Below, piece by piece: positions 24,781 to 33,490 of a DNA stretch of 64,000 nucleotides; positions within the stretch are counted from its first letter, which is position 1, and every line of letters starts with the position of its first letter. The position numbers and the translations under genes were made by a program. The stretch is taken from NCBI GenBank assembly GCA_900540705.1, contig UQGR01000002.1:1-64000 (forward strand), given 5' to 3'. The notes under the pieces are model-generated. The model had not been told where the DNA came from. It worked only from the letters and a program-made list of their open reading frames with translations, and made no database searches. This stretch comes from an uncultured Mollicutes bacterium. GTDB taxonomy: Bacteria > Bacillota_I > Bacilli_A > Acholeplasmatales > Anaeroplasmataceae.

Positions 24781-24805
24781 TATAGGGAAGAGGATTTTCC
24801 CATAT
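24781..24805 (-). promoter_or_regulatory. rpsO leader hairpin, possible S15 autoregulatory site
   Basis: On the minus strand TATATGGGAA pairs with TTCCCTATA across a short loop, between the promoter and the ribosome site of rpsO. S15 represses its own mRNA in several bacteria through unrelated leader structures, so function here is inferred from position. Confidence 0.45.
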
Positions 24806-24826
24806 ACAAAGAAAACGACCTTATTT

Positions 24827-24854
24827 ATTATAGCATTTTTTTTAAGATTTGCAA
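24827..24854 (-). promoter_or_regulatory. Promoter of rpsO
   Basis: Minus strand TTGCAA, 16-nt spacer, TATAAT preceded by TGC. Confidence 0.75.
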
Positions 24855-24864
24855 GGGAAATCTC

Positions 24865-25776
24865 TTATTTTGTAAAATTTAATTCCTTAGATAGCTCATA
24901 ACAAGTCAGCTTATCCTGCTTCATTTGTTGAATTAAAGCATCCTTAGAAGGAAAAGCCAGCTCTTCACGTATTCTTTGATGGAAAATGACCTCCACGTTT
25001 GCTCCGTAAATATCCTCATCCAAGCCAAAAATATTGATTTCAAGGCGTTTTTTTAAGGAAAAATTAAAGGTTGGATTGTTTCCAATATTGCACATGCCAT
25101 AATAGTATACATTTTCTACCTTGGCTGTAATAAAATACACCCCATTCGCTGGTAAAAAATAGTTTTTATAATCTATATTCGCTGTTGGAAAACCTATTAA
25201 TCTCCCTTTTTGACTACCATAAATCACTTCTCCACGAATAGAAAAATTGCGTCCTAACAGACGATTGGCCTTTTCTATGTTGCCTTCTGCAAGCAATTCT
25301 CGAATGTAAGTAGAGGAAACACGAACTTCCTCAAAGATATATTTTTTCACTTCATAGAAATCAAACTCAGCCTTGAGGTCCTCAATGGTTCCCTCTGCCT
25401 TTCTACCAAAGGTGAAATCATAGCCACAAACACAGGATTTAATGTTTAAATGCTTCATCCAGGAGATGAACTCCTTTTTGGAAAGCATCGCTACATCTGT
25501 ATTAAATTCAACTATAATTAGATATTCAATCCCCATTCTTGCAAAAATATCTGCCTTATGCTCCATAGGAGTTATGAGCTTATAGTCTGGAATTTTCTTT
25601 AAAAAGACAGATGGATGAGGGTAAAACGTCAGCACAGCAGATTTATATCCATGTCGCTTGCATTCCTCTATCAGCTTCTGATGCCCTAGATGCACACCAT
25701 CAAAGTTTCCGATGGCTGCACATAAAGGCTCAGGAATTATGTCAGATTGTCCATCCTTAACTGTTATAATTTTCAT
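24865..25776 (-). CDS. ribF: Bifunctional riboflavin kinase / FAD synthetase
   Basis: Makes FMN from riboflavin and then FAD. The N-terminal nucleotidyltransferase domain shows AIGNFDGVHLGHQ at about residues 21-33 and the STYIRELL block near 158. The C-terminal flavokinase domain begins near residue 180 and carries GFPTANID. The 303 residues are standard. It follows truB by 9 bases, the classic order. Confidence 0.97.
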   Translation of the reverse strand: MKIITVKDGQSDIIPEPLCAAIGNFDGVHLGHQKLIEECKRHGYKSAVLTFYPHPSVFLKKIPDYKLITPMEHKADIFARMGIEYLIIVEFNTDVAMLSKKEFISWMKHLNIKSCVCGYDFTFGRKAEGTIEDLKAEFDFYEVKKYIFEEVRVSSTYIRELLAEGNIEKANRLLGRNFSIRGEVIYGSQKGRLIGFPTANIDYKNYFLPANGVYFITAKVENVYYYGMCNIGNNPTFNFSLKKRLEINIFGLDEDIYGANVEVIFHQRIREELAFPSKDALIQQMKQDKLTCYELSKELNFTK

Positions 25777-25785
25777 TTTAACACC

Positions 25786-26649
25786 TTATTTCTTAAAAAT
25801 AATTAAAGGCTTATATTTGTAAATATCTACACACTCATATAGAGCTATTATAGCATGATTATGAACAATATAAAATGGCTGATTTGTTTTTATTTGTCGT
25901 TCATCTAAAACCACACCATTTGAAGCCAATTTAGCGACAAAGTCATTGACTTCTAAAAAAGAAAAATCTGGAAACAGCTGCTCTATTGTTAAAAAGTTGT
26001 TTAAGGATAATTCTAAAAGAGGCTGAGCACAGGCTAAAGAAAACTTTCCACTTCTTGTCCTTCTAAGCGATGTAATGATCGCTTTACCTCCCAAAAGTTC
26101 TCCCAAATCTCTCGCAAAGCTCCTTACATAGAAGCCCTTTGAGCAATGAAGTTTTACATCAACCTCTAAATGTCCATTTGCCCATCTTAAATCCGAATAT
26201 CTCACCACATCATAAAGCTTAACCTCTCTAGGTTCTACCTCGACCGTCTGATGAGCTCTTTCATATTCATAGAGCTTCTTTCCCTTAACCTTAATCGCTG
26301 ACACCATAGGAGGAATTTGACTTGTCCTCAGTTTCAAGGCTTCTAGAGCAGAATCCAAGTCTTCTACTGTAAATTCCATGCTTCCTTCTTCAGATACATT
26401 ACCCCATACATCTAAGGTATTTGAGGTATAGCCAAAGCAAATGGTAGTTTCATATTCCTTGTCATGCTCATTTAAAAACTTCATCAGCTTTGTTGCCTCA
26501 TTACAAGCAATGACCATAACTCCTGTAGCATTTGGATCTAAAGTTCCATTATGACCACATTTTTTCAATTGAAATTTTCTTTTAATTTGATTTACAACCT
26601 GTTGGGAGGTAATTCCCATAGGCTTATCAACTATAAAAAAGCCGTTCAT
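25786..26649 (-). CDS. truB: tRNA pseudouridine-55 synthase
   Basis: Converts U55 in the T-loop of tRNAs to pseudouridine. The catalytic Asp is in GTLDPNATGV near residue 39. Other family blocks are KPMGITSQQVV at the start and SKGFYVRSFARDLG near 170. Length 287 is typical; the C-terminal part is short of a full PUA domain, as in many Bacillota. It is the first gene of the truB-ribF unit. The upstream region holds copy 2 of the dispersed hairpin repeat. Confidence 0.97.
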   Translation of the reverse strand: MNGFFIVDKPMGITSQQVVNQIKRKFQLKKCGHNGTLDPNATGVMVIACNEATKLMKFLNEHDKEYETTICFGYTSNTLDVWGNVSEEGSMEFTVEDLDSALEALKLRTSQIPPMVSAIKVKGKKLYEYERAHQTVEVEPREVKLYDVVRYSDLRWANGHLEVDVKLHCSKGFYVRSFARDLGELLGGKAIITSLRRTRSGKFSLACAQPLLELSLNNFLTIEQLFPDFSFLEVNDFVAKLASNGVVLDERQIKTNQPFYIVHNHAIIALYECVDIYKYKPLIIFKK

Positions 26650-26919
26650 TTCATACCTCTTCTATCGCAAATCGAGATGGGTATTTCCCCGTTTTCCTAT
26701 TTCTCGATGCGTCTAAAAACATCTCCTATTTTCGTAGTGTATTTAGTTTTAAAAACTAATAAATAAAAACATTTTAATCAAAATAATGACTTTCTAAAAT
26801 ACATTATCTTATTTTAAAAATTAGATTGCTTTTGAAATTATTTTCACAATGTATATAGTTTTAATAAATGCTTAATCTATTTTTGATAAAAACATCTTAT
26901 AACTTATATAATATTATAT
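26650..26919. other. AT-rich spacer between the MATE gene and truB
   Basis: About 270 bases with copy 2 of the dispersed repeat next to truB and otherwise A/T-rich sequence. It must contain the truB promoter, but no good -35/-10 pair stood out. Short palindromes such as TAGTTTTGAAAACTA (near 26922-26936) lie at the end of the MATE gene but have no loop room for a terminator. Confidence 0.5.
26662..26720 (+). repeat. Dispersed hairpin repeat, copy 2
   Basis: ATCGAGA (26671-26677) pairs perfectly with TCTCGAT (26702-26708) across 24 nt. GCGTCTA follows the 3' arm, as it does at copy 1, and CTATC precedes the 5' arm in both. The loop contains ATTTCCCC, shared with copy 3. It ends some 20 nt upstream of the truB start codon on the truB leader side. 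Confidence 0.6.
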
Positions 26920-28215
26920 TTAGTTTTGAAAACTATATCTCTTTTGAATTTTATTTTTTTGGATCCAAAGCAGGGTACCAGCTAGTATCAATAAGGATAC
27001 CTGAACGAAGGTATAGGATGTCCATACACCATATAGCTTTAAAGGAAAGCAGAAAATTAGAAAAGCGATAGGAGTTAAGATAAATGGCTCAGCAATCACT
27101 AAAATATTTGCAAACAGCTTAGCATCAATCGCATAGAGATAGCTTGAGGATACCTTAATTATGGAGACTAGAGCTCCACCAATCATATAATACACCAAGC
27201 CATCCTGATAATAGGCAAATGATTTTTCTGATAAATTATATAGCTCTCCTAGTTGATTATTAAAAAGAACCATCAAAAGAATAAAAATTCCACAGCATAA
27301 AAAGCTTATGATAAAGCAATATTTTAGCATTCGATGGTTACTTTGGTAGTCTCCTGCAGCCTGATTAAAGGAAAATAAAGGCTGAATCGAGTCACCAACT
27401 GCACATGCTACCGCAATGATGATATAGGAAAGGTAGGATAAAAGCGTATAGGCAGCTACAGCTTCATCTCCACCAAAGCTTGTACATACTAGATTGCTGA
27501 TAATGATTACTATAGAGTAAGAGTAAGCCAAAATAAATGGGGCAATACTGATTTTACTGATTTCCCAATAATCTTTTCTTTCTAGACTAATTCCTTTAAA
27601 TTCTTTAAAGTAGGCAAACAAACAAATGATAGAGGAAACCACCTGGGCCAGTACTGAAGCTAGGGCTGCTCCATATAAATCCATATCTAATCCATAGATG
27701 AATGCATAATCTAAAATTAAATTTGTAAATACTGAGGAAAGAGAGGCTGCAGCGGCCAGCTTCACCTTATTGGAATTCTTCAAAAGAGGAATAAAGGTCA
27801 TTCCTGTCATCTGAAATACAGATCCGATCAGAATTACACGAAGGTAATTTAACGCATAGCCAAAGGACTCCTCTGTTGCTCCTAGGGTATAAAGTAAAGG
27901 AATCCGGACTGCATAAAATAACAATCCAACAATAATCCCTAAAATGATTACCATAAGGAGGGTTGTAAGCTTTATCTTAGAAGCCTTTTTCTCTTCTTTC
28001 CGAGCTAACAGCTTTTGGATATAGATACCCCCAGCCAAACCCATTGCGGTACCAATAGACTGCAAAAATGAAGTGATTGGCCAGGTAATATTGATTGCTG
28101 CCAGCCCAACATCGCCTATCTTCTGTCCAATAAATATGCCATCCACAATGGCATACATACTCATTAGAACACTTGCGATAAGCGATGGTATTAAATAGCT
28201 AGCAAATTTTTTCAT
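26920..28215 (-). CDS. MATE-family multidrug/cation antiporter
   Basis: A 431-residue integral membrane protein with about 12 hydrophobic spans in two similar halves, the pattern of Na+ or H+ coupled MATE exporters. The first span region contains YAIVDGIFIGQKIG, a family-typical start. Later spans contain the second-half counterpart. It belongs to the same general class as MepA. The start is 1 base after the thiN stop, so it ends the thyA-to-MATE operon. The substrate is unknown. Confidence 0.88.
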   Translation of the reverse strand: MKKFASYLIPSLIASVLMSMYAIVDGIFIGQKIGDVGLAAINITWPITSFLQSIGTAMGLAGGIYIQKLLARKEEKKASKIKLTTLLMVIILGIIVGLLFYAVRIPLLYTLGATEESFGYALNYLRVILIGSVFQMTGMTFIPLLKNSNKVKLAAAASLSSVFTNLILDYAFIYGLDMDLYGAALASVLAQVVSSIICLFAYFKEFKGISLERKDYWEISKISIAPFILAYSYSIVIIISNLVCTSFGGDEAVAAYTLLSYLSYIIIAVACAVGDSIQPLFSFNQAAGDYQSNHRMLKYCFIISFLCCGIFILLMVLFNNQLGELYNLSEKSFAYYQDGLVYYMIGGALVSIIKVSSSYLYAIDAKLFANILVIAEPFILTPIAFLIFCFPLKLYGVWTSYTFVQVSLLILAGTLLWIQKNKIQKRYSFQN

Positions 28216-28216
28216 A

Positions 28217-28822
28217 TCAGCGATCCTCTTTTGACTGGATGACTAGCACTCTTCCATCCTTGATGGTTACAATTCCCATCGGGCTTGTAAGCTCATTAGA
28301 AATCGTAAGAGGATCATTGTTCTTTAAAATATAATTATTTAGTGGGTAGCTAAACCCTTCTAAGGTAAGCCTTGTTTCCCTTAAGGCAAAAAAGGAAATA
28401 AACTTATAATCATTCTTTTTAATGCTGAAGGAGGAATCCATAATATACATATGTGAGTTATTATCTAGCATTTCTACCTTAGGATAATTTTCCATTAAAA
28501 TTAAATTGGCGATAAAATGCTCAATTCTCTTTCCTTGGATACCTCCTAAAATGATAATTCTTGTTGCATCCTTACAAAGCTTTAAGGCAGCCATAGTATC
28601 TGTTTCATTTTTTTCTTGGGGCAATTGGATAACCTTAGTCATTTCTTTGATATAAGCAAGCTTTTCAGGGTCAATAGAGTCAAAATCACCAATGGCTACA
28701 TCTAGTTTTACATTGTTTTTAAGCGCTACATAGGCACCCTCATCCACTCCAATCACATAGCGATTTTGAAAGTTGAAGCGGGTAAAATCCATATCATGCC
28801 CGATAATAAGTACATATTCCAT
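28217..28822 (-). CDS. thiN: Thiamine pyrophosphokinase
   Basis: Transfers pyrophosphate from ATP to thiamine, giving TPP. The catalytic blocks are visible: IGDFDS near residue 45, QEKNETDT near 70 and GGIQGKRIEH near 95. Length 201 is normal. Together with ThiT it makes a salvage route: uptake, then activation, with the product closing the riboswitch upstream of thiT. It lies between a thioredoxin-like gene and the MATE gene with 1-3 base gaps. Confidence 0.93.
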   Translation of the reverse strand: MEYVLIIGHDMDFTRFNFQNRYVIGVDEGAYVALKNNVKLDVAIGDFDSIDPEKLAYIKEMTKVIQLPQEKNETDTMAALKLCKDATRIIILGGIQGKRIEHFIANLILMENYPKVEMLDNNSHMYIMDSSFSIKKNDYKFISFFALRETRLTLEGFSYPLNNYILKNNDPLTISNELTSPMGIVTIKDGRVLVIQSKEDR

Positions 28823-28825
28823 ATT

Positions 28826-29119
28826 TTAATCCATCCTTTCCTTCAACCAAATTTTTAAAGAATAATAGTCAATATTTCCATCCCTTCTTGAGACTGCTTT
28901 TCCGTCTTTTATCCATATATAGGATGGTATTTTATTCACCTGAAATTGGCGCTTCATATTGACATGCTTCGTTATATTCACCTTATAAATATTCATATTT
29001 TTAAAATCCAAGTTTAATTTTGTGATTCTTTCTGATAAAACATTACATTTTGAATTCCAGGAAGCATAGAAAAAATATAATCCATCTCCTAGGGGTGAAC
29101 CATTAAATTCATAAACCAA
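28826..29119 (-). CDS. Thioredoxin-fold protein with a single active-site cysteine
   Basis: A 97-residue protein with the thioredoxin fold: YFFYASWNSKC at the active-site place and the cis-Pro loop KIPSYIWIKDGK near residue 65. The usual WCxxC is here WNSKC, so only the second Cys remains. It could not reduce disulfides by the normal dithiol mechanism. It starts at a TTG 12 bases after the mutS2 stop, with AAGGA upstream. Function unknown; it could be a chaperone-like or monothiol member. Confidence 0.7.
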   Translation of the reverse strand: MVYEFNGSPLGDGLYFFYASWNSKCNVLSERITKLNLDFKNMNIYKVNITKHVNMKRQFQVNKIPSYIWIKDGKAVSRRDGNIDYYSLKIWLKERMD

Positions 29120-29131
29120 AAGTATCCGTCC

Positions 29132-31465
29132 TTATTTCAATTTAACGACAGTTACACCGTTTAAGCCCTCTCCCTCTTGACCATACCGATAGCTTTTCGC
29201 ATATGGACATTGCTTTAGATATTCCCAGACTGCATTCCTTATCGCACCAGTACCAAAGCCATGGATGATGGTGACACTTTCCAAATTACCTAAAATTGCC
29301 TGATCAATATAGGAATCCATAAGCTCCCTTACCTCTTCATATCGCTTTCCTCTTAAATCGAGAGATAGACTTGCATGGGAGGCAGGATTGTAGCCACTGA
29401 GTCTTGTCTTTCTTTCAGGCTTTGGAACTGGTCTTGAAGCCTTTATCAAATCTGTCTTGGAAAAGTCCATCATAAATTGCCCCATTTGAACACTATAAAT
29501 ATCCTTTTTTATTCTTTGAATGGTACCATTCTGTTCATAAGGCTTGATATAGACATAATCCCCTACCTTTAATTCTTCCTCAAAGAGGGACTCATCTCCA
29601 CTTTGAATGGACAGGTTTTTCAGCTTATGCTTTACACTAGCTAGCTCATGGTCCTTATATTCCTTCTTAGACATCTCTTTTAACTGTTCAAGAAGCTCAT
29701 TAGCCTCTTCCTTAGACTGGCTAATAATTTTTTTAGCCTCCTGCTTGGCATTTTCCAAAATTTGATTCGTTTGTTTTGTAATCTTTATTTTCTCTAAAGA
29801 GAGCTTTTGATTCAAACTATCGTACATTTCTAGTTTATGCTTAAGCTCCTCTTCTTGAGCCCTTAAATTGGTGATTTCCACCTCTAAGTTCTCCATTAGA
29901 GAGCTACTTTCTGAAGAATCAATGCTATGCATATAGGCTTTACTAGAGGAAATAATCTCCTCTGGAATGCCAAGTCTACTGGCAATCTCAATAGCATTAG
30001 ACTTTCCAGGAACACCTACAAGAAGTCGATAGGTAGGAAGTAAAGTATTTGAATTAAATTCAACGGAGGCATTCTGCACGTCTGTTTGATGATAGGCGTA
30101 GGTCTTCAAATCACTGTAATGGGTAGTAACAATGATTCTAGCTCCCTTCCGCTTCAAATAATCTATCATTGCTATAGCTAGACTGCTCCCCTCCTTAGGG
30201 TCTGTTCCACTTCCTAATTCATCTAATAGAATTAAGGATTCAAAGCTAGCAGCTCCTAAGATGGAATTCATTTTCGTCATATGAGCAGAAAATGTAGATA
30301 AGGATTGCTCAATAGATTGCTCATCCCCAATATCTACCAAAATTTCTGAAAATACACTTAAAATTGAATCTGAGCTACAAGGTAGCATCATTCCACATTG
30401 CATCATCGTATGAAGCAGTCCTACTGTTTTTAAGGCTACCGTTTTTCCACCTGTATTAGGTCCTGTGATGATGATAGCCTGATATTTACTTCCTAATTCA
30501 ATATCGATTGGAACTACCTTTGTAGAGTCTATTAGAGGATGCTTTGCTTTTTTTAGATTAAAATAATAGTTATTTTGAATATGAACCTCATTATATTCAT
30601 ATTCCTTTGCCATTAAAGCCTTGGCAAAAATTACATCTAGCATAGTCAAGGCTTCTAAATTTTTAAGTAAGGCTTCTGCCTCTGCCCCAACCAAAAGACT
30701 TAAATTCTTTAAAATAATTTGAATTTCCTTCTTCTCAGCGGCTGTATAGCTGTCAATCTGGTTAGTAGTTTCTATCGTTCCAGCAGGCTCTATATAACAG
30801 GTCGTATTGGAGGAGGAAACATCGTGAACAATACCCTTGAATGTATTTTTATATTCCATTTTGACTGGTAAACACATTCGATTGTTTCGCATTACAATCA
30901 AGCTTTCAGTAAGCATAGAGGCCTTAGAGGCCAATAATTCATTTAATTTACTCCGCAAACGGTTCTGTAAGGATGTAATGCTTCTCCTTATAGTGAAAAG
31001 CTCTCTTGAGGCATTATCATTGACCTTACCATCTGGATCAATGGCTAGGGTGATATTTGTCTTTAAGGTAGAGAATTGGGTGATTTCCTCAACAAACCTT
31101 CTAAGCTCAGGAGTTTCTACCTTTAGAGATTCTAAGGATTTAAAAAATTTAAGCACATTGTTAGAACAATCCAGGAGTCCAACAATATTTAAAAGCTCCT
31201 CTGGCTCTAAAACTCCACCGATTTGGGCACGCTGGAGACTGCCAATAACTGCATAAAGACCTCCTAAGGGAATATCGGAAAGACGCATAATTACCATATA
31301 GGCCTCTTTCGTTTGACGATTTAGCGTAAGCACCTCTTCATAATCTGCCACTGGCTCTAACGCAAGGATCTTTTCCTTTGCATAGGTTGTTTTAGTAAAT
31401 TGACTTAGGATTTGAAGAACTTTCTCAAATTCTAAGGTTTTCAAATCAAATTGCATCTTTTCCAC
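29132..31465 (-). CDS. mutS2: Endonuclease MutS2
   Basis: MutS2 acts on recombination intermediates and, in Bacillus, on collided ribosomes. The central MutS core holds the Walker A loop GPNTGGKT near residue 335 and the Walker B region LILLDELGSGTDP near 410. A coiled-coil stretch (about 520-630) follows, then a KOW-like segment and the C-terminal Smr nuclease domain (LDLRGKRYEE and IHGFGTGAIR). No N-terminal mismatch-recognition domain is present, as expected. Length 777 is standard. Confidence 0.96.
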   Translation of the reverse strand: MEKMQFDLKTLEFEKVLQILSQFTKTTYAKEKILALEPVADYEEVLTLNRQTKEAYMVIMRLSDIPLGGLYAVIGSLQRAQIGGVLEPEELLNIVGLLDCSNNVLKFFKSLESLKVETPELRRFVEEITQFSTLKTNITLAIDPDGKVNDNASRELFTIRRSITSLQNRLRSKLNELLASKASMLTESLIVMRNNRMCLPVKMEYKNTFKGIVHDVSSSNTTCYIEPAGTIETTNQIDSYTAAEKKEIQIILKNLSLLVGAEAEALLKNLEALTMLDVIFAKALMAKEYEYNEVHIQNNYYFNLKKAKHPLIDSTKVVPIDIELGSKYQAIIITGPNTGGKTVALKTVGLLHTMMQCGMMLPCSSDSILSVFSEILVDIGDEQSIEQSLSTFSAHMTKMNSILGAASFESLILLDELGSGTDPKEGSSLAIAMIDYLKRKGARIIVTTHYSDLKTYAYHQTDVQNASVEFNSNTLLPTYRLLVGVPGKSNAIEIASRLGIPEEIISSSKAYMHSIDSSESSSLMENLEVEITNLRAQEEELKHKLEMYDSLNQKLSLEKIKITKQTNQILENAKQEAKKIISQSKEEANELLEQLKEMSKKEYKDHELASVKHKLKNLSIQSGDESLFEEELKVGDYVYIKPYEQNGTIQRIKKDIYSVQMGQFMMDFSKTDLIKASRPVPKPERKTRLSGYNPASHASLSLDLRGKRYEEVRELMDSYIDQAILGNLESVTIIHGFGTGAIRNAVWEYLKQCPYAKSYRYGQEGEGLNGVTVVKLK

Positions 31466-31484
31466 CTCCTTTATGGAATCCTTT

Positions 31485-32021
31485 TTAAAGCTCTAATAAA
31501 TCAAGGTTATCATAGAGCTTTTTATATGGAATTACTCTTGAACCATAGACATCTGTATCCGGATAAACAAAAACCATTTCGCATTCATTGATTACCTTTA
31601 AAAGCGCTCTTGTATTTGGGTAAACGATGAAAAGCTTATGCTCCTTCTTATTTGGATTCGTTAAATCAAGGCGCATCAGAGGCTCAACTCCTTCTACAAA
31701 GGTCATATGCTCCTGCTTCTCATTGTATTTTCTAAGCTGCCATTTGATTGCATTGTTGATACAGATTTCCTGATTCCCAAAATTGTATATCATTTTTATA
31801 TAATAGATATTTTGTTCACTTTCAAAATAAAAATCGTGGGTATCCTTCTTTACATGCTCAAGCTTATATTCTGTAATACCCTTTTTCCGACATGCCATAG
31901 AAAACAGTTTTATAATGTCATTATTTCGTTTGATTTTTCTTTGTTTTTTTACAATGATAATCGTACCAATGGTTAAAATCAATAGAAAAAGAATTCCTAT
32001 CATCCAATATACAAATTCCAT
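31485..32021 (-). CDS. Hypothetical single-span membrane-anchored protein
   Basis: I do not recognise this 178-residue protein. It begins with one strong membrane span (about residues 2-24) and a basic stretch (KKQRKIKR), so the remainder is cytoplasmic. The soluble domain alternates strands and helices. I chose ATG 32021 because AAGGTGA lies 6 nt upstream. It sits 5 bases after the small membrane protein and 19 bases before mutS2, in the thyA operon. Confidence 0.65.
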   Translation of the reverse strand: MEFVYWMIGILFLLILTIGTIIIVKKQRKIKRNNDIIKLFSMACRKKGITEYKLEHVKKDTHDFYFESEQNIYYIKMIYNFGNQEICINNAIKWQLRKYNEKQEHMTFVEGVEPLMRLDLTNPNKKEHKLFIVYPNTRALLKVINECEMVFVYPDTDVYGSRVIPYKKLYDNLDLLEL

Positions 32022-32026
32022 AAACT

Positions 32027-32227
32027 TCACCTTGCCTTTACCTGCAACCACTTTCGCAGGGAAATTATAAATAAAACAAGATAACCAAGACTACTTATCA
32101 CAAGTAACCCTAGTCCTGCATGCATCATAGGAAGAATCCTATCCTTAGCAGCAAATATAATTAGACTCATTCCAACAACTAGTACGATAAAACAAAGAAT
32201 GAGACCTATAAAGATTTTATTTTTCAT
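32027..32227 (-). CDS. Small two-span membrane protein
   Basis: A 66-residue protein with two hydrophobic segments (about residues 5-26 and 36-56) and a basic C-terminus. It overlaps the plsC stop by 11 bases and is followed 5 bases later by the next gene, so it fits the operon exactly. No clear function. Confidence 0.6.
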   Translation of the reverse strand: MKNKIFIGLILCFIVLVVGMSLIIFAAKDRILPMMHAGLGLLVISSLGYLVLFIISLRKWLQVKAR

Positions 32228-33014
32228 GAGCTAAAACATCCTTATTTATCATATTCATAACATATTCCCCAAGCTCTGTAGTCGTTTGGCTTTCATATTC
32301 CTCTTTTGATAGAGGCTTGTGAACAATGACCTGAACAGTCAAGCCCTTAAAAAGATTTTTTCTTTTTTTAATTTTAGAGCTACCTAAGATTGTAACTGGC
32401 AACAATAAAGCTTCACTCTTCGTAACTAGCTTATAGGCACCTGCCCGCAAATTTACCATCTCTTCTGTTTCCCTAGTCTTTATACCACCCTCTGGGAAAA
32501 TGATATAGGAAAGTCCATTTCTAACTGCCCGAATCGCTTCTATCATCGCCTTGGCAGCCTCTCGGTCATTATCTCTATCTAAGGAAATAGCGCCAAACAC
32601 GGGTTGACACTGCCGTATAATTGGGTTTTGAAATAATGATTTTTTTCCCACTGCGGAGCATACTCTATGAAAACTAGCATAGAGAATAATCGGATCTAAA
32701 TCAGATTTATGATTGGCGTAACAGACGAAGGTTTCTCTAGGTATATGTTCTTTTCCTATCACCTTAACTCTAATATTTAAAAGAAAAAGAATCATCTGAC
32801 ATACTTGATACATCAGCCGATGGCGAAATTTTTTCTTTGGATCTGTTCGCTTCATATACTGAAATACCAATAAGACAAATAGGAAAAAGGTTAAAAAAGC
32901 GAGTGCTATGGATAAAGGTACCCATAAAAAATAAAACCAAAGAGAGAGTCCTGTATAGTAAAAAGCGTAGCTATAGGCCGCAGCAATACACAACAATATA
33001 AAAATCAATATCAT
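32217..33014 (-). CDS. plsC: 1-acyl-sn-glycerol-3-phosphate acyltransferase
   Basis: Adds the second acyl chain to make phosphatidic acid at the inner membrane face. Two N-terminal membrane segments are visible (about residues 2-24 and 30-52). The catalytic HX4D box is in ANHKSDLDP near residue 102, and the substrate-binding box is FPEGGIKTR near 173, a variant of the usual FPEGTRS. Length 265 is normal. It lies 5 bases after folA. Confidence 0.93.
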   Translation of the reverse strand: MILIFILLCIAAAYSYAFYYTGLSLWFYFLWVPLSIALAFLTFFLFVLLVFQYMKRTDPKKKFRHRLMYQVCQMILFLLNIRVKVIGKEHIPRETFVCYANHKSDLDPIILYASFHRVCSAVGKKSLFQNPIIRQCQPVFGAISLDRDNDREAAKAMIEAIRAVRNGLSYIIFPEGGIKTRETEEMVNLRAGAYKLVTKSEALLLPVTILGSSKIKKRKNLFKGLTVQVIVHKPLSKEEYESQTTTELGEYVMNMINKDVLAHEK

Positions 33015-33019
33015 AGTTC

Positions 33020-33490
33020 TTACTTTCTTTCGTATAGAGTGTAGGTCACCATAGAGGTCTCTTCCTTCCAGGTTAAATTGAAGCTGGAAAAGTCTATTTC
33101 TGGAAAATATTTATCTCCCTCATAGGAGCCTTTGATGAAGGATATGTACAGCCGGTCTGCATAAGGTAAGCTCAATCGATAGATGGTGGCACCACCTACC
33201 ACCCAGATTTCCTCTTCTGTATGCTTTAAAAAGTTCAGCAAATCATGAAGTACTATGGCATCCTCTAGAACCAAAGCCTGATTTAGAGAAGCAACATATA
33301 TTTTCCCATAGGGAAGTGGCTTTGTTTTATAATATCCCTTTAAAGAGAAATATGTCTCTTCTCCCATCACTACCGTTTTTCCCTTTGTCTTGGATTTATA
33401 GTAAAGTAAATCCTCCTTAATATGCCAAGGAATCCGGTTTCCTGCCCCAATTAAATGGTCCTCCGTCATTGCCCAAATTAATGAAATCAT
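33020..33490 (-). CDS. folA: Dihydrofolate reductase
   Basis: Reduces dihydrofolate to tetrahydrofolate with NADPH. The N-terminal ISLIWAMTEDHLIG and NRIPWHIKEDL blocks contain the substrate-binding acidic residue, and VVMGEETY and VVGGATIY bind NADPH. Length 156 is typical. Its start overlaps the thyA stop by one base, giving the usual thyA-folA couple that recycles folate used in dTMP synthesis. Confidence 0.97.
   Translation of the reverse strand: MISLIWAMTEDHLIGAGNRIPWHIKEDLLYYKSKTKGKTVVMGEETYFSLKGYYKTKPLPYGKIYVASLNQALVLEDAIVLHDLLNFLKHTEEEIWVVGGATIYRLSLPYADRLYISFIKGSYEGDKYFPEIDFSSFNLTWKEETSMVTYTLYERK

Noticed and set aside
26922..26936. TAGTTTTGAAAACTA at the end of the MATE gene as a terminator
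   Set aside because: The palindrome leaves only a one-base loop and has no GC in the stem, so it would not terminate.
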